Numbered from the stretch's first letter, positions 16,149-24,918 are shown. The stretch is DNA of 52,382 nt from Deltaproteobacteria bacterium (GCA_016935975.1 JAFGPX010000313.1:1-52382); one strand, 5' to 3'. Program-made: numbers and translations. Notes: generated from the letters alone by a model not told the origin.

Positions 16149-16403
16149 TTAGTGCGACGGCAGACCGCTGCGAATAATGCGGCGCAGTCCTTCGACGGGC
16201 AGCCTCGGCCCGCGCTTCTCCTCCTCGAAGATGATCTGGGCCATGGTGGCTGCGGTGAGATCCTGCTGCGTGTTCTTGTCGATGACCTTGATTTCGTCGC
16301 CGTTGCGAATCAAAGCGGCGATCTGCTGCAAGGTCACGTAGTGGGAATCCTGGGTGTCGTAGAGCTTGCGGTTCGAATACCGCTTTATCGTGCGTGTCGT
16401 CAT
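16149..16403 (-). CDS. polyhydroxyalkanoate synthesis regulator DNA-binding-domain protein (PhaR N-terminal type)
   Basis: 84 aa. The text TIKRYSNRKLYDTQDSHYVTLQQIAALI followed by VIDKNTQQDLTAATMAQIIFEEE matches the PhaR N-terminal DNA-binding domain almost along its whole length, without the C-terminal PHA-binding part of full-length PhaR. Such short versions are common outside PHA operons and may act as small transcription regulators. An in-frame ATG five codons upstream (16418) is possible; the start at 16403 is preferred because homology begins directly there. No pha genes are in the window. Confidence 0.87.
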   Translation of the reverse strand: MTTRTIKRYSNRKLYDTQDSHYVTLQQIAALIRNGDEIKVIDKNTQQDLTAATMAQIIFEEEKRGPRLPVEGLRRIIRSGLPSH

Positions 16404-16517
16404 GCGGGTATCATGCAACGTAACCCGAATGCGTCAAGAGCGATTACGTACTGGCGCGCAATCAAAGCCGATTTTCGCGATCGGTCGCTTGGCCCGTCGG
16501 ACGAGGCCCGCGCCCCG

Positions 16518-16748
16518 CTAGCTCGACTGGTCGCTCGGCTTGTTCGGAGCGGGCTTCTCCGGCTGGGGCTCCGCGTTGCTCTCGGGCTTCTTGGGAGCCA
16601 CCTCGATCTCGTTCGCGCTGGTGACCGCGCGCTTGAAGTTCTTGATGGCCCGGCCAAGTCCATCGCCCAGCTGGGGTAGCTTGCTGGCGCCGAAGACCAC
16701 CATGACCACCACGAAGATGAGAATGATTTCGCCAGTGCCGAGTCCCAT
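16518..16748 (-). CDS. tatA: twin-arginine translocase TatA/E subunit
   Basis: 76 aa. Single N-terminal transmembrane segment (EIILIFVVVMVVFG), the FGASKLPQLG hinge, then an amphipathic helix (LGDGLGRAIKNFKRAV) and an acidic/Pro-rich tail, the complete TatA/E architecture. It forms the pore-associated oligomer of the Tat pathway for folded proteins. No tatB or tatC nearby. A TATAGA hexamer lies 18 nt upstream, so this gene has a short leader. Confidence 0.93.
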   Translation of the reverse strand: MGLGTGEIILIFVVVMVVFGASKLPQLGDGLGRAIKNFKRAVTSANEIEVAPKKPESNAEPQPEKPAPNKPSDQSS

Positions 16749-16838
16749 GGGCCAACCCAGGGGCAGTCTATACCATCCCCGGCAGGAGCGGGCAAACCCT
16801 CTGCGGTAGGGTTTCTTGGTAGGCCGAGCCAGTTCCGC

Positions 16839-16844
16839 TACGAT
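16839..16844 (+). promoter_or_regulatory. -10-like hexamer, leaderless type
   Basis: TACGAT, 8 nt before the ATG at 16853. Confidence 0.5.
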
Positions 16845-16852
16845 CCTGTTTC

Positions 16853-18982
16853 ATGCGGCCATCGCAATGCGCTGCCTTGTTCCTTCTCTTGCCGGCCGGC
16901 CTCTCCTGGCCGGCAGCGGCGAACGACTTCGCCAGGGCACGTATCGGCAAGCGCCCGTCGCTGCAGGCCAGCAACCTCCGCGCCAAACCCGACGAGCGCA
17001 GGGCCGTGCGCGGGATTGCGCTCGAAGACGCCGAAACCTGCGAGAGCCCAGAGCTGCGGGCCGTGCGCCGCTTCGAGGAGGAGGCATTCCCCAGAGCAGG
17101 CGACTCGCTCTTCCTGCCGGAAGAGGACGACGTCCCGCAGCCCTTGCCGCCCGGGCTCGAGGGCCGCTGGGGCGGAACCGGCGACATCCCGCGCGAGCTG
17201 CGCAGCCCGGAACACGGCACGGCCTCGCCCCCGCCGAAACCCGGCGAGGCATGGCTGAACCGACTCACGCTGCCCGATCTGCCGGTGCGTTGGGAGCCGC
17301 AGGTCGTGCGCTACCTGGAGTTCTTCAAGAGCGATCCCAAGGGCCGCGCCACCATGGCGATCTGGTTGCGCCGCATGGGCCGCTACCGGATCCTCATCGA
17401 GCGGCGGCTCGACGAGCAGGGTTTGCCGCGGGATCTCATCTACCTGGCGATGGTCGAAAGCGGCTTCGATCCGGGGGCGACCTCGCTCAAGAGGGCGGGC
17501 GGCATATGGCAGTTCATCCCCGCCGCCGCCCGGGCCTACGGCCTCGAGGTCAGTCGCTGGCTCGATGCGCGCCGCGATCCCGAACGCGCGTCCGAGGCCG
17601 CGGCCCGCATGCTCAAGGATCTCTACGTGCGCTTCGGCTCGTGGCCGCTGGCCTTCGCCGCCTACAACGCGGGCTACGGCGCCATCCTCCGCTCCATCGC
17701 GCGCTTCAACACCAACGATTTCTGGGAATTGGCCAGGCACGAGGCCGGCCTGCCTTGGGAAACCACGCTCTACGTGCCCAAGATCCTGGCCGCCGCCATC
17801 ATCGGCCGCAACCTCGAGGCCTTCGGCTTCGCCGATGTCGTGCCGGATCCGCCTTGGGAATTCGATCGGGTCGAGGTTTCGTCGGGGACGTCCTTTGCGA
17901 CCCTGGCCCGCGCCGCGGGCACCCGGCCGGACGTCATCGAGAATCTGAACCCGGAATACGTCCGAGGCCGCGTGCCGCCGGATCGGCCCGCGGTGGTGCT
18001 GCGCGTTCCACTGGGCGCCGGGGCTGCGTTCGTCAAGGCTGCTGGCGCCGCGCGCTCGGGGGAACGTTTCCAGAAGGTGGTTTTGCGCTTCGGCGAGAGC
18101 ATCGAGGAACTGGCCAAGGCGCGCGGGTGTTCCGTGCGCGAGATCAAGCGCCTCAACGGGGTCAAAGACACGTCGGAGCTGCGCGGAGGCATGACCATCT
18201 TGGTTCCCGCTCGCACGACGCCCGTGCCACCTCCCGCCGCCGCGTCCCCATCGGCCGACGGCGACGACTCCATCCTGGTGGCGGTTCCGGAGCGTTCTTT
18301 TGCCTACCCCGGGCGCGAGCGCGTTTTCTACCGCACGCGCGATGGCGACACTTTGGACGACATCGCGGCGGCCTTCGACATCGCGCCCGACGACATCGTC
18401 GAGTGGAACAACATCGACCCCGAGGCCAAGCTGCAGGCCAAGCTCATCTTGCAGCTTTTCGTGGCCGAGGGATTCGACCGGGCGTCCGTGGTGTTGCTCG
18501 ACCCCGACAAGGTACGCGTGGTGACCCTCGGCTCCGAGGAGTTTCTCGAGCTCGAAACCGCGCGGCGGGGCAAGACGCGCCTCTTCTACTCGGCGCGCGC
18601 GGGCGACACCTTGGCCAAGATCGCCAAGCGCTATGGGCTCGCGCCCGGTGACCTGGCCCGAGTCAACCGCCTGTCCGCCAACAGCGAGCTTCGCGAGGGG
18701 CAGAGAGTCGTCGTCTACTCGCCCACCCCCGAACTGCCAAGGGAGGTCACTACCAGGGTCACGGGCGTCGCCAGAAAACCGGCTCTGGCCGTGAGGGAAG
18801 CCGCGCGCGGGGGTGGCAAGTCCGCCTCGTCCAAGCAGGACAAAGGGGGCAAGCGCGTAGCCGCCAACAAGGGCCCAAACGGCAAACGGGCGTCAAGCCC
18901 GACGCCGGCAACCAAGAACGGCCGCCAGACTGCGAAAGCCCCGAACGGCAACGGCAAGAAGACCGCGGGCCGCAAGCGCTAG
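16853..18982 (+). CDS. LysM-containing lytic murein transglycosylase (MltD-like)
   Basis: 709 aa. Signal peptide, a low-conservation N-region to about residue 140, then an SLT family 1 transglycosylase domain: LIYLAMVESGFDP with catalytic Glu202, GGIWQFIPAAARAYGL and AYNAGYGAI. Four LysM-like segments follow at about 345-385, 410-455, 495-540 and 580-625 (clear GDTLDDIAAAF and GDTLAKIAKRYGL). The C-terminus is a long Lys/Arg/Asn-rich tail that may contact nucleic acid or cell-wall polymers. It cleaves peptidoglycan glycan strands in the periplasm. Confidence 0.92.
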   Translation: MRPSQCAALFLLLPAGLSWPAAANDFARARIGKRPSLQASNLRAKPDERRAVRGIALEDAETCESPELRAVRRFEEEAFPRAGDSLFLPEEDDVPQPLPPGLEGRWGGTGDIPRELRSPEHGTASPPPKPGEAWLNRLTLPDLPVRWEPQVVRYLEFFKSDPKGRATMAIWLRRMGRYRILIERRLDEQGLPRDLIYLAMVESGFDPGATSLKRAGGIWQFIPAAARAYGLEVSRWLDARRDPERASEAAARMLKDLYVRFGSWPLAFAAYNAGYGAILRSIARFNTNDFWELARHEAGLPWETTLYVPKILAAAIIGRNLEAFGFADVVPDPPWEFDRVEVSSGTSFATLARAAGTRPDVIENLNPEYVRGRVPPDRPAVVLRVPLGAGAAFVKAAGAARSGERFQKVVLRFGESIEELAKARGCSVREIKRLNGVKDTSELRGGMTILVPARTTPVPPPAAASPSADGDDSILVAVPERSFAYPGRERVFYRTRDGDTLDDIAAAFDIAPDDIVEWNNIDPEAKLQAKLILQLFVAEGFDRASVVLLDPDKVRVVTLGSEEFLELETARRGKTRLFYSARAGDTLAKIAKRYGLAPGDLARVNRLSANSELREGQRVVVYSPTPELPREVTTRVTGVARKPALAVREAARGGGKSASSKQDKGGKRVAANKGPNGKRASSPTPATKNGRQTAKAPNGNGKKTAGRKR

Positions 18983-19021
18983 AGCACCAGACGGCTTGCA
19001 GGGAGAATGCTACCCGGATTC

Positions 19022-19130
19022 TTCACCACAGAGCGCACAGAGGGCACAGAGAGCACGGAGGCCGGACGGGAATGGGCTCTCCGGATCTGGACCCGAGCTT
19101 CTTTGCACGCCCCTGTCTTTGTGGTTTCGG
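19022..19130. repeat. CACAGAG-type dispersed repeat element, copy 1
   Basis: The left part contains tandem CACAGAG units (from CACCACAGAGCGCACAGAGG); the right part ends in CCCCTGTCTTTGTGGTT, an imperfect inverted match. The core CCGGATCTGgacCCGAGC is shared with the copy at 31815. It lies between the transglycosylase stop and the RluA start. Confidence 0.7.
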
Positions 19131-19182
19131 GGGCGACGAAGCCCAGAATCACGCGGCTCTCATGCCGCGCGCGCTAGCCACC

Positions 19183-20178
19183 ATGTCGCCCAAGCAAGAG
19201 AGCGAACCGGTGTCAGGCCCGCTTCTCGTCGATGCGAGCGAGGCCGGCCTGCGCGTCGACGCCTTCCTCGTTGGTCGCAAGATGCTGCCGAGCGCGTCGG
19301 CGGCGCGTCGGGCCGTGGCCGCGGCGACCGTCCGGGTCAATGGCCGCCTGGCCAAGAAGGGAGCGCGCCTAGAGCCCGGCGACACCGTCGACCTGGGCGG
19401 CGATCTTGTGGACAAGCCCGTGCTCGTGCCTCTGCCGCACCTGCCGCTCGCCGTGCTCTACCAGGACGGCGACATGGTGGCGGTCGACAAGCCGGCACTG
19501 GTGCCTTCGCACCCGCTGCGACCGGGCGAAGGCGCCACGGTCGCAGCGGCGCTCGTCGCCCGTTTCCCGGAATGCGCTCTGGCCTCGCCCGACCCGCGCG
19601 AGGGCGGCCTGGCCCACCGCCTGGACGTGGCCACGTCCGGCGTGCTCTTGGCGGCGCGCAGCCGCGAATTCTGGTACCGCCTGCGCCACGCCCTGGCCGA
19701 GCCGTCGTGCGAGAAGCTCTACCTCGCCGAGATCCGAGGTGCCTGGCCGAGCCCCGAGCGTGGCACCAAGGACTTCGTGCTCGCTGGCCCGCACCCGCGA
19801 AGCTTCGTTGTCACGGCGCCCATCGGCCGTCGGGGCCGGCGCGGCGACCGGGTCAAGCTCGCCTCGGGGCGGGAGCCCCTTTTGGCGCGCACCGAGATGA
19901 CCCTGCTCGAAGCCCGCGGGGACTTGGCCCTGGTCGAGGCCCGTCTGTCGCGCGGCCGGCCCCACCAAGTGCGTGCCCACCTCGCCTACCTCGGCACGCC
20001 GGTCCGGGGCGATCCGATCTACGGCGAGGCCGTGGCCGACCGCGGCCTCGGACTGCACGCCTGGGCGGTGTCCTTCTTACACCCCGCCGCCCGCCGCCCG
20101 CTGCGCATCGAAGCGCCTCCGCCCCCCTGGGCGCAGGCCTACTCGAATTGGGCCATGCTCGTCTCGACGAGAAGGTAG
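19183..20178 (+). CDS. RluA-family pseudouridine synthase
   Basis: 331 aa. An N-terminal S4-like RNA-binding domain (VDAFLVGRK..., ARRAVAAATVRVNGRLAKKGARLEPGD) leads into the RluA catalytic domain with AHRLDVATSGVLL (catalytic Asp in HRLD), EKLYLAEI and RPHQVRAHLAYLGTPVRGDPIYG. It converts uridines in rRNA or tRNA to pseudouridine. Earlier in-frame ATGs lie inside the upstream repeat element, so 19183 is chosen as the closest to homology. The last 40 bp overlap the 3' end of the convergent kinase gene. Confidence 0.88.
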   Translation: MSPKQESEPVSGPLLVDASEAGLRVDAFLVGRKMLPSASAARRAVAAATVRVNGRLAKKGARLEPGDTVDLGGDLVDKPVLVPLPHLPLAVLYQDGDMVAVDKPALVPSHPLRPGEGATVAAALVARFPECALASPDPREGGLAHRLDVATSGVLLAARSREFWYRLRHALAEPSCEKLYLAEIRGAWPSPERGTKDFVLAGPHPRSFVVTAPIGRRGRRGDRVKLASGREPLLARTEMTLLEARGDLALVEARLSRGRPHQVRAHLAYLGTPVRGDPIYGEAVADRGLGLHAWAVSFLHPAARRPLRIEAPPPPWAQAYSNWAMLVSTRR

Positions 20179-22331
20179 AGCGTGCGATAGAAGGTCAGAA
20201 GCTCGTCGGGCGAGGCGAAGCGGCTAGCCCAATCTCGCAGAGTGAGGCTACCGTCGAGCAACCCCAGCACCTCGCGCGGCGTGGGGCCGAGCCGGAAGGC
20301 TTCGGGGTTGACGCGCGGGTTGGGCATGGCACGTGGGTGGAAATCCATGAGCGTTTCGAAGTGGTCCACCAAGAAGTCGTAGCTGAGCGCGACCACGCCG
20401 GCGCCCAGGATCTCGAAACTGGAGAGGCCGAGAGGGAACGCCTCCATGGGATTGCGTAGCCCGCGGTAGTAGTCGTAAGATCCCTCGGTCCAGGTGAAAA
20501 GCTCCATCACGCGCTCGCGTACGTGCTGGGAAAGCAGGCGGAATACATCGAGCGGTCGCATGAAACCTAGTCCCACCAGGGCCTCGCCGAACTTGCCGCC
20601 GAAGTGAGGGCTCTCGATCAGGGCTCGCTCGAGATCGGCGGAGCGCAGAAAGCCGCGGGTGACTAGGTACTCGCCAAAGCGGTCGCCGGTCATGTTCGAG
20701 TTGACCGATTCCGGTGCACCGCGCACGAGGTAGACATCCTTGTATTGGCCCTGCTTGCAGAAGCGCAGAAGCCCGGTGTCGGCGGCAACCGCCAAGTCGG
20801 CGATGGCGCGCATGGGCGAGATAAGGGACAAGTCGCCGCTGTTGTCGGGCGCGGTCCCTTCCGGGATCGCGGGAGCGGCTGCCTCGCCTCCGCCTGAGAT
20901 CCCGGGACCGGTACCGGACGCGTGGTCCGGCATCCCGTCCAGAGTGAGCAGGTGGTTGGCCGAACCGTCGTCCGGTCCGGGGTAGGAGGGCATGCGCCGC
21001 CGCTCGAGGGAGCGCGCTGACTCGTAGGACCGCGGCGGCTCGGGCGAATGCGCCGGCTCGGGCGTGGCCAGGAGGTTGCCAGGCGGCCCGCCCAGGGGTC
21101 CGGCCGGCCATACCGGAGCGTCTTCGAGGTCCGGCTTCTCGTACTGGTCGAGCCCTACCAAGGACACCGCTCCTGCAAAGGCATCGTCGAGCGCGGTCGT
21201 GACCTCGACCGTTGGCGGCGTCTTGCTGACCTGGCGCCCGGGTGGCCGCGCATCTGGCTCCGCGGGTGCGATCAACGACACGCGCGGGACGGGTGGCGGC
21301 GTGACCGGCCCCGGTGGGGGCTGCGGGCTGGCTTCCTTGATCTCCCACCTACGCGCCCCCTCGTTGAGCCGCGTTAGCGCGTCGGGGCCGGGATCGAAGA
21401 GATCGGCCATGAAAGAGCCCAGATCCGGCGGCCCCACGCGCATGCCGAAGTGGAACTGCAAGTCCTCCAAGGCGTCGCGGAACTCGGCCGCCGTCTGGAA
21501 GCGCTCGTCGAGCCCTTTGGCCAGGGCCTTGCGCACGATGGCGTCGAGGCGGGGCGGCATGTCTTTGCCGTACTTGTCCCAGCGTTCGAGACGGCCGTCG
21601 CGCACCATGAGGAGCACGTCGAGATCGTTGGGCGCGGTGAAGAGGCGCTTGCCCATGAGCATCTCGGCGAGCACGATGCCCACCGCGAAGATGTCGCTGC
21701 GGCCGTCGAGATCGCCACCGGTGACCTGCTCTGGCGACATGTAGCCGTATTTGCCCTTGAGCGTGCCGGCCTGGGTTTTGGACTCGCGCTCCTGCGCGTG
21801 CGCGATGCCGAAGTCCCCCAGCTTCACGTCCCCGCGCCGCGCGATGAACACGTTGGAGGGCGAGATGTCGCGGTGAACGAGATGCATGGATCTGCCGTCG
21901 CCGTCCTTGGCGTTGTGCGCGTAGTCAAGGGCATCGAGCACCTCGGCCGCGATGAACATGCAGATGGGAACGGGCAGGCGCACGTGCTTCTGCGCCGCGG
22001 CCCTCAGGAGACCCAGGCCGTCGGACCCCTCCACGTATTCCAGAGCAATGAAGTACTGGCCCTTCTCCTCGCCGAAGTCCGTCACTTGCACGATTTTCGG
22101 GTGGACGAGCTGGGCGGTCAGCTTGGCCTCGTCGATGAACATGGACACGAAGGTCTTGTCCGCAGCGAGGTTGGGCAGGATGCGCTTGATGACGAGCAGC
22201 TTCTCGAAGCCGTGGGCGGAGACGATCTTGGCCTTGAAGACCTCGGCCATGCCCCCCGTCGCCAGGCGCTGCACCAGGGTGTAGCGGCCGAACTGCGAGG
22301 GAAAACCGGCCTCCTTTCCCTCGACAGGCAT
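20139..22331 (-). CDS. Ser/Thr protein kinase with C-terminal DUF4388/PATAN-type region
   Basis: 730 aa. Kinase domain about residues 14-290: Gly loop LATGGMAEVFKA, Lys49, HRDISPSN (153-160), DFG (173-175) and YMSPEQ. The HRD loop Lys is replaced by Ser, as in the HRDxSPxN subgroup common in myxobacteria. A Pro-rich linker follows (about 330-500), then a helical C-terminal part (about 505-730; GDRFGEYLVTRGFLRSADLERAL, FGEALVGLGFMRPLDVFRLL) typical of PATAN-associated regions. No transmembrane segment is evident. Divergent from the PP2C gene at 22422, a likely kinase/phosphatase pair. TAAAGT lies 9 nt before the ATG. Confidence 0.9.
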   Translation of the reverse strand: MPVEGKEAGFPSQFGRYTLVQRLATGGMAEVFKAKIVSAHGFEKLLVIKRILPNLAADKTFVSMFIDEAKLTAQLVHPKIVQVTDFGEEKGQYFIALEYVEGSDGLGLLRAAAQKHVRLPVPICMFIAAEVLDALDYAHNAKDGDGRSMHLVHRDISPSNVFIARRGDVKLGDFGIAHAQERESKTQAGTLKGKYGYMSPEQVTGGDLDGRSDIFAVGIVLAEMLMGKRLFTAPNDLDVLLMVRDGRLERWDKYGKDMPPRLDAIVRKALAKGLDERFQTAAEFRDALEDLQFHFGMRVGPPDLGSFMADLFDPGPDALTRLNEGARRWEIKEASPQPPPGPVTPPPVPRVSLIAPAEPDARPPGRQVSKTPPTVEVTTALDDAFAGAVSLVGLDQYEKPDLEDAPVWPAGPLGGPPGNLLATPEPAHSPEPPRSYESARSLERRRMPSYPGPDDGSANHLLTLDGMPDHASGTGPGISGGGEAAAPAIPEGTAPDNSGDLSLISPMRAIADLAVAADTGLLRFCKQGQYKDVYLVRGAPESVNSNMTGDRFGEYLVTRGFLRSADLERALIESPHFGGKFGEALVGLGFMRPLDVFRLLSQHVRERVMELFTWTEGSYDYYRGLRNPMEAFPLGLSSFEILGAGVVALSYDFLVDHFETLMDFHPRAMPNPRVNPEAFRLGPTPREVLGLLDGSLTLRDWASRFASPDELLTFYRTLYLLVETSMAQFE

Positions 22332-22340
22332 CAGGTCCTC

Positions 22341-22346
22341 ACTTTA
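22341..22346 (-). promoter_or_regulatory. -10-like hexamer, leaderless type
   Basis: TAAAGT on the minus strand, 9 nt before the kinase ATG at 22331. Confidence 0.45.
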
Positions 22347-22421
22347 ACACGTTGCCGGGTCAAAAGTACCTCGTTCCCCTGTGCTGGGGCAGAGGTTTCG
22401 TAGTACCATGAAACGCAGCGC

Positions 22422-23177
22422 ATGCGAACTCTGTCCTACGGCAAGTCGGATGTCGGTCGCCGCCGGCCGCACAACGAAGACAGCATGCTTTTCGACGACG
22501 AGCTGGGCCTCTACATCGTTTGCGACGGGGTCGGCGGCAACGCCAAGGGCGAGGTGGCGAGCGCGGAGTCCGTGGAGCTAGTCCAGTCTTGGGTCAGGCG
22601 CTGGCGCAAGACGCTGGCGGCGCACGTCGCGGAGCCGACACCCGAGAATGCGGGCCTGGTGCGCCGCCTGCTCGAAAGTGCCGTGCAGTCGGCCTGCTAC
22701 ATGGTCTTCGGCATGGGTCAACAGGACCCTCGCCAGAAAGGCATGTCGAGCACGCTTTCGTCGCTGCTTGTCAGCGCCAACACGGCCTTCATCGCGCAGG
22801 TCGGAGATAGCCGCGTGTACCTCTGTCGCGACGGCAAGACGGCGCAGCTCACCGAGGATCACACCCTAGTCAACTTCCGCCTGAAGCTCGGGCTCATCAC
22901 CGCCGAAGAAGCGGCGAATTCGCCGGGCAAGAACGTCATCACCCGCGCGGTGGGCCATCAGGACTACGTCGAGGTCGACACCATCGAGCTCGAAACCGAG
23001 CCGGGGGACCGTTTCGTGCTCTGCTCGGATGGGCTGCACGGCTACCTCATCGAGGGCGAGATCGACGGCCTGCTGCAAGGCGATCGCGAGGCCGTCACCA
23101 ACCGCCTCATCGAGCTGGCCAACGAGCGCGGCGGCCGCGACAACATCACCGTGGTGATCTGCGACATCGAGGCCTGA
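22422..23177 (+). CDS. PP2C-family Ser/Thr protein phosphatase
   Basis: 251 aa. PP2C motifs in order: SDVGRRRPHNEDS (metal-binding region), YIVCDGVGGNAKGEVAS, GMSSTLSSLLV, IAQVGDSRVYLCRDG, LTEDHT, VITRAVG, FVLCSDGLHGYL and GGRDNITVVI. It should be a cytoplasmic Mg/Mn-dependent phosphatase acting on phospho-Ser/Thr. Divergently placed 90 bp from a Ser/Thr kinase, suggesting that they act on the same targets. Overlapping hexamers TAGTAC/TACCAT lie 12-15 nt upstream. Confidence 0.93.
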   Translation: MRTLSYGKSDVGRRRPHNEDSMLFDDELGLYIVCDGVGGNAKGEVASAESVELVQSWVRRWRKTLAAHVAEPTPENAGLVRRLLESAVQSACYMVFGMGQQDPRQKGMSSTLSSLLVSANTAFIAQVGDSRVYLCRDGKTAQLTEDHTLVNFRLKLGLITAEEAANSPGKNVITRAVGHQDYVEVDTIELETEPGDRFVLCSDGLHGYLIEGEIDGLLQGDREAVTNRLIELANERGGRDNITVVICDIEA

Positions 23178-23190
23178 GCGCGGCCGAGCG

Positions 23191-23853
23191 CTACCGCCGC
23201 CCGGTCCTGCCGAGCATGCGGCGGAGAACGCCGGGGTCGCAGACATCGCCTAGAAGCTCGATGGTCTTGAAAACCGCCCGGCGAGCGCGCGCCTGGCTGT
23301 CCTCGGCGGTAGCCAGCAGCACTAGCCGGTCCCTGCCTGCGTCGGCACGGCGCTGCTCGTCCGGGATCATCTCGCTCGACAGCAGCGTAGCGGTGGCCTC
23401 GTCACCTCGCTCTCGGCAAACGGTCAACAGGGCATCTAGCCTGGCCACCGCTGCCCCTCCCACGGTCAGAAGGCCCGCGGCCGCACGCTCCTCGCTGGTC
23501 TGCAGGGAGCGAAGGAAGGCGAAAAGCTTGGAGTAGCCGCCCTCTCGCGGATCGTACGACCCGGGTGCGAGGCCGAGGGTGGCGAGTCGATCTTGCAGTC
23601 GGCCGTACTGGCGGGCGTGGACACCACATTGACTGCCGAGGAGTATTTTCATTTCCAGGGATTCGGAATCGGCAATCCAGATCGCGGCAGCTTCGATGGC
23701 CTCGATGGTGAGCTTCGCCTCCATCCGCAGCATCTCGGCAATGCTGGCTTTGTCCGCAGCCAAAGCCGGCAGGTAGCTGGAAGCCACCAGTCCGCGAAAG
23801 GATTCCTGGTTCTTGAACTCGGTTTCGGCGACGAAGACTTCGGCACTGGCCAT
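23191..23853 (-). CDS. ferritin-like helical protein with degenerate metal sites
   Basis: 220 aa, almost all alpha-helical. Segments such as EMLRMEAKLTIEAIEAAAIWIADSE, VHARQYGRLQDRLATLGL, RSLQTSEERAAAGLL and MIPDEQRRADAGRDRL have the spacing of a four-helix ferritin-like bundle. The usual ExxH pairs are incomplete: the first His follows Gly-Val rather than Glu, and the second DE(A)RH reads DEQRR. It is therefore either a metal-free relative or a different helical family. The start at 23853 has AGAAGGA about 10 nt upstream. Confidence 0.5.
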   Translation of the reverse strand: MASAEVFVAETEFKNQESFRGLVASSYLPALAADKASIAEMLRMEAKLTIEAIEAAAIWIADSESLEMKILLGSQCGVHARQYGRLQDRLATLGLAPGSYDPREGGYSKLFAFLRSLQTSEERAAAGLLTVGGAAVARLDALLTVCRERGDEATATLLSSEMIPDEQRRADAGRDRLVLLATAEDSQARARRAVFKTIELLGDVCDPGVLRRMLGRTGRR

Positions 23854-24173
23854 AAGCGAGGGGATCCTTCTCTTCCGGGAAGCCCCCGTCAAGCAAAGGT
23901 TGCTGGCGCGGGGCCTAGGGGCGCGGAAAGGCCTTCGGCACGCGAGTCCACCGGCCCCCAGGCGGTTCATCCCTTGTGCATCGCCATCGTCCTGACCGCT
24001 GATCTCTGCTCGGTGCGCAGCATCGCCCGCTGCGGGGGCACGGCCTACATGCCCACCCCCTACCCGCGCGTGCTGCGCGCCCCGTGCGGGCGCTCGATTC
24101 TCAACTTGCCGCCGTCGGATTTCGGAGGGCGGCGGGGGCGCGATGACTCCGCAATGGGGCGAAGAGAGCCCTC
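23854..24173. other. intergenic region
   Basis: 320 bp between two leftward genes. It contains the ribosome-binding site for the gene starting at 23853 and short C-rich runs near 24050. I see no gene, tRNA-like fold or repeat. Confidence 0.45.
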
Positions 24174-24695
24174 CTACCTCACGACGCGCAGCTGGGGCCG
24201 CCGGCGGCGGGAGTGAAGGTGCATGGCCACCTCACCGGCCGCGAACTCCTCGGGGCTTGGCACGGAACGAAGCCCGGGACCATCTTCCCGGAAACCGTAG
24301 CCGGACGACCTGCGCGCCCGCTCTCTCGGTGGCAGCTCGACCAAGCCGGCCGACGTCGGCGTGGCGACGGCCACGTCCTCGGGCAGATCCTCGCGGTAGA
24401 GGACGCCGCAGCCGTTGGTGCAGCTTACCGCATAGACCGCGCTCCACGGCACGTAGGTTCGGTGCGGAACGCGGGCGAAAGACAGCGTCGCGCTGACGCC
24501 TGCCTCGGTCACCTCGAGATCCGTGATGGGGATGGGCATGTTGCGTCCATACTGGAGCACGAGGTGTGCCTGCGAGGAAAAGGGCGCCGGCACGACCACG
24601 CCAGGGCATCGAGCGTCTAGGTGCAGCGAGGCCCAACCCGCGCGAAGTAGTGCAAGAAAGGCATCCCTTTTTGACGGTCTGTCGCTTTCGTCCAT
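24174..24695 (-). CDS. sspB: SspB-family ClpXP adaptor-like protein
   Basis: 173 aa. Residues about 10-110 follow the SspB fold: DAFLALLRAGWASLHLDAR, CPGVVVPAPF, LVLQYGRNMPIPITDLEV, ATLSFARVPHRTYVPWSAVYAV. The VPW-AV motif is characteristic. SspB delivers ssrA-tagged and other substrates to ClpXP. The C-terminal tail is basic and variable (HSRRRRPQLRVVR), whereas classical SspB ends in a ClpX-binding motif. GGAG 6 nt before the ATG at 24695 selects that start over an upstream in-frame one. Confidence 0.82.
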   Translation of the reverse strand: MDESDRPSKRDAFLALLRAGWASLHLDARCPGVVVPAPFSSQAHLVLQYGRNMPIPITDLEVTEAGVSATLSFARVPHRTYVPWSAVYAVSCTNGCGVLYREDLPEDVAVATPTSAGLVELPPRERARRSSGYGFREDGPGLRSVPSPEEFAAGEVAMHLHSRRRRPQLRVVR

Positions 24696-24891
24696 GCTCG
24701 GCTCCTCGCCTGACAAGGATTTGCCGGTGTCTTGTTGTACCCCTCCTCCACCCGGCTTTCCAGGCCAACTTGGTGTGACGGCCATCTCGGGACGCAGTGC
24801 ACAACCAAGGAATCACGCGGGAAGTGCGCAGCTTTCGCCAATTGAACCAAGACGTCGTCGAAGAACTCCGGACGCCGGGCCTATCAATCTA

Positions 24892-24897
24892 TATAAT
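24892..24897 (+). promoter_or_regulatory. consensus TATAAT -10 element
   Basis: TATAAT in a locally AT-rich stretch (CTATCAATCTATATAATG), 21 nt before the ATG at 24919, implying a leader of roughly 15 nt. No good -35 at 17 bp. Confidence 0.6.
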
Positions 24898-24918
24898 GCC
24901 CCTACCTTGGCAGTAGAC

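Noticed and set aside
16149-16403. A PHA (polyhydroxyalkanoate) gene cluster
   Set aside because: Only the short PhaR N-terminal-type protein is present; no phaC, phaP or depolymerase gene is nearby.
24001-24080. Possible tRNA or small structured RNA in the gap between two leftward genes
   Set aside because: Some short GC pairings, but no cloverleaf, no T-loop GGTTCGAATCC-like sequence and no CCA end.
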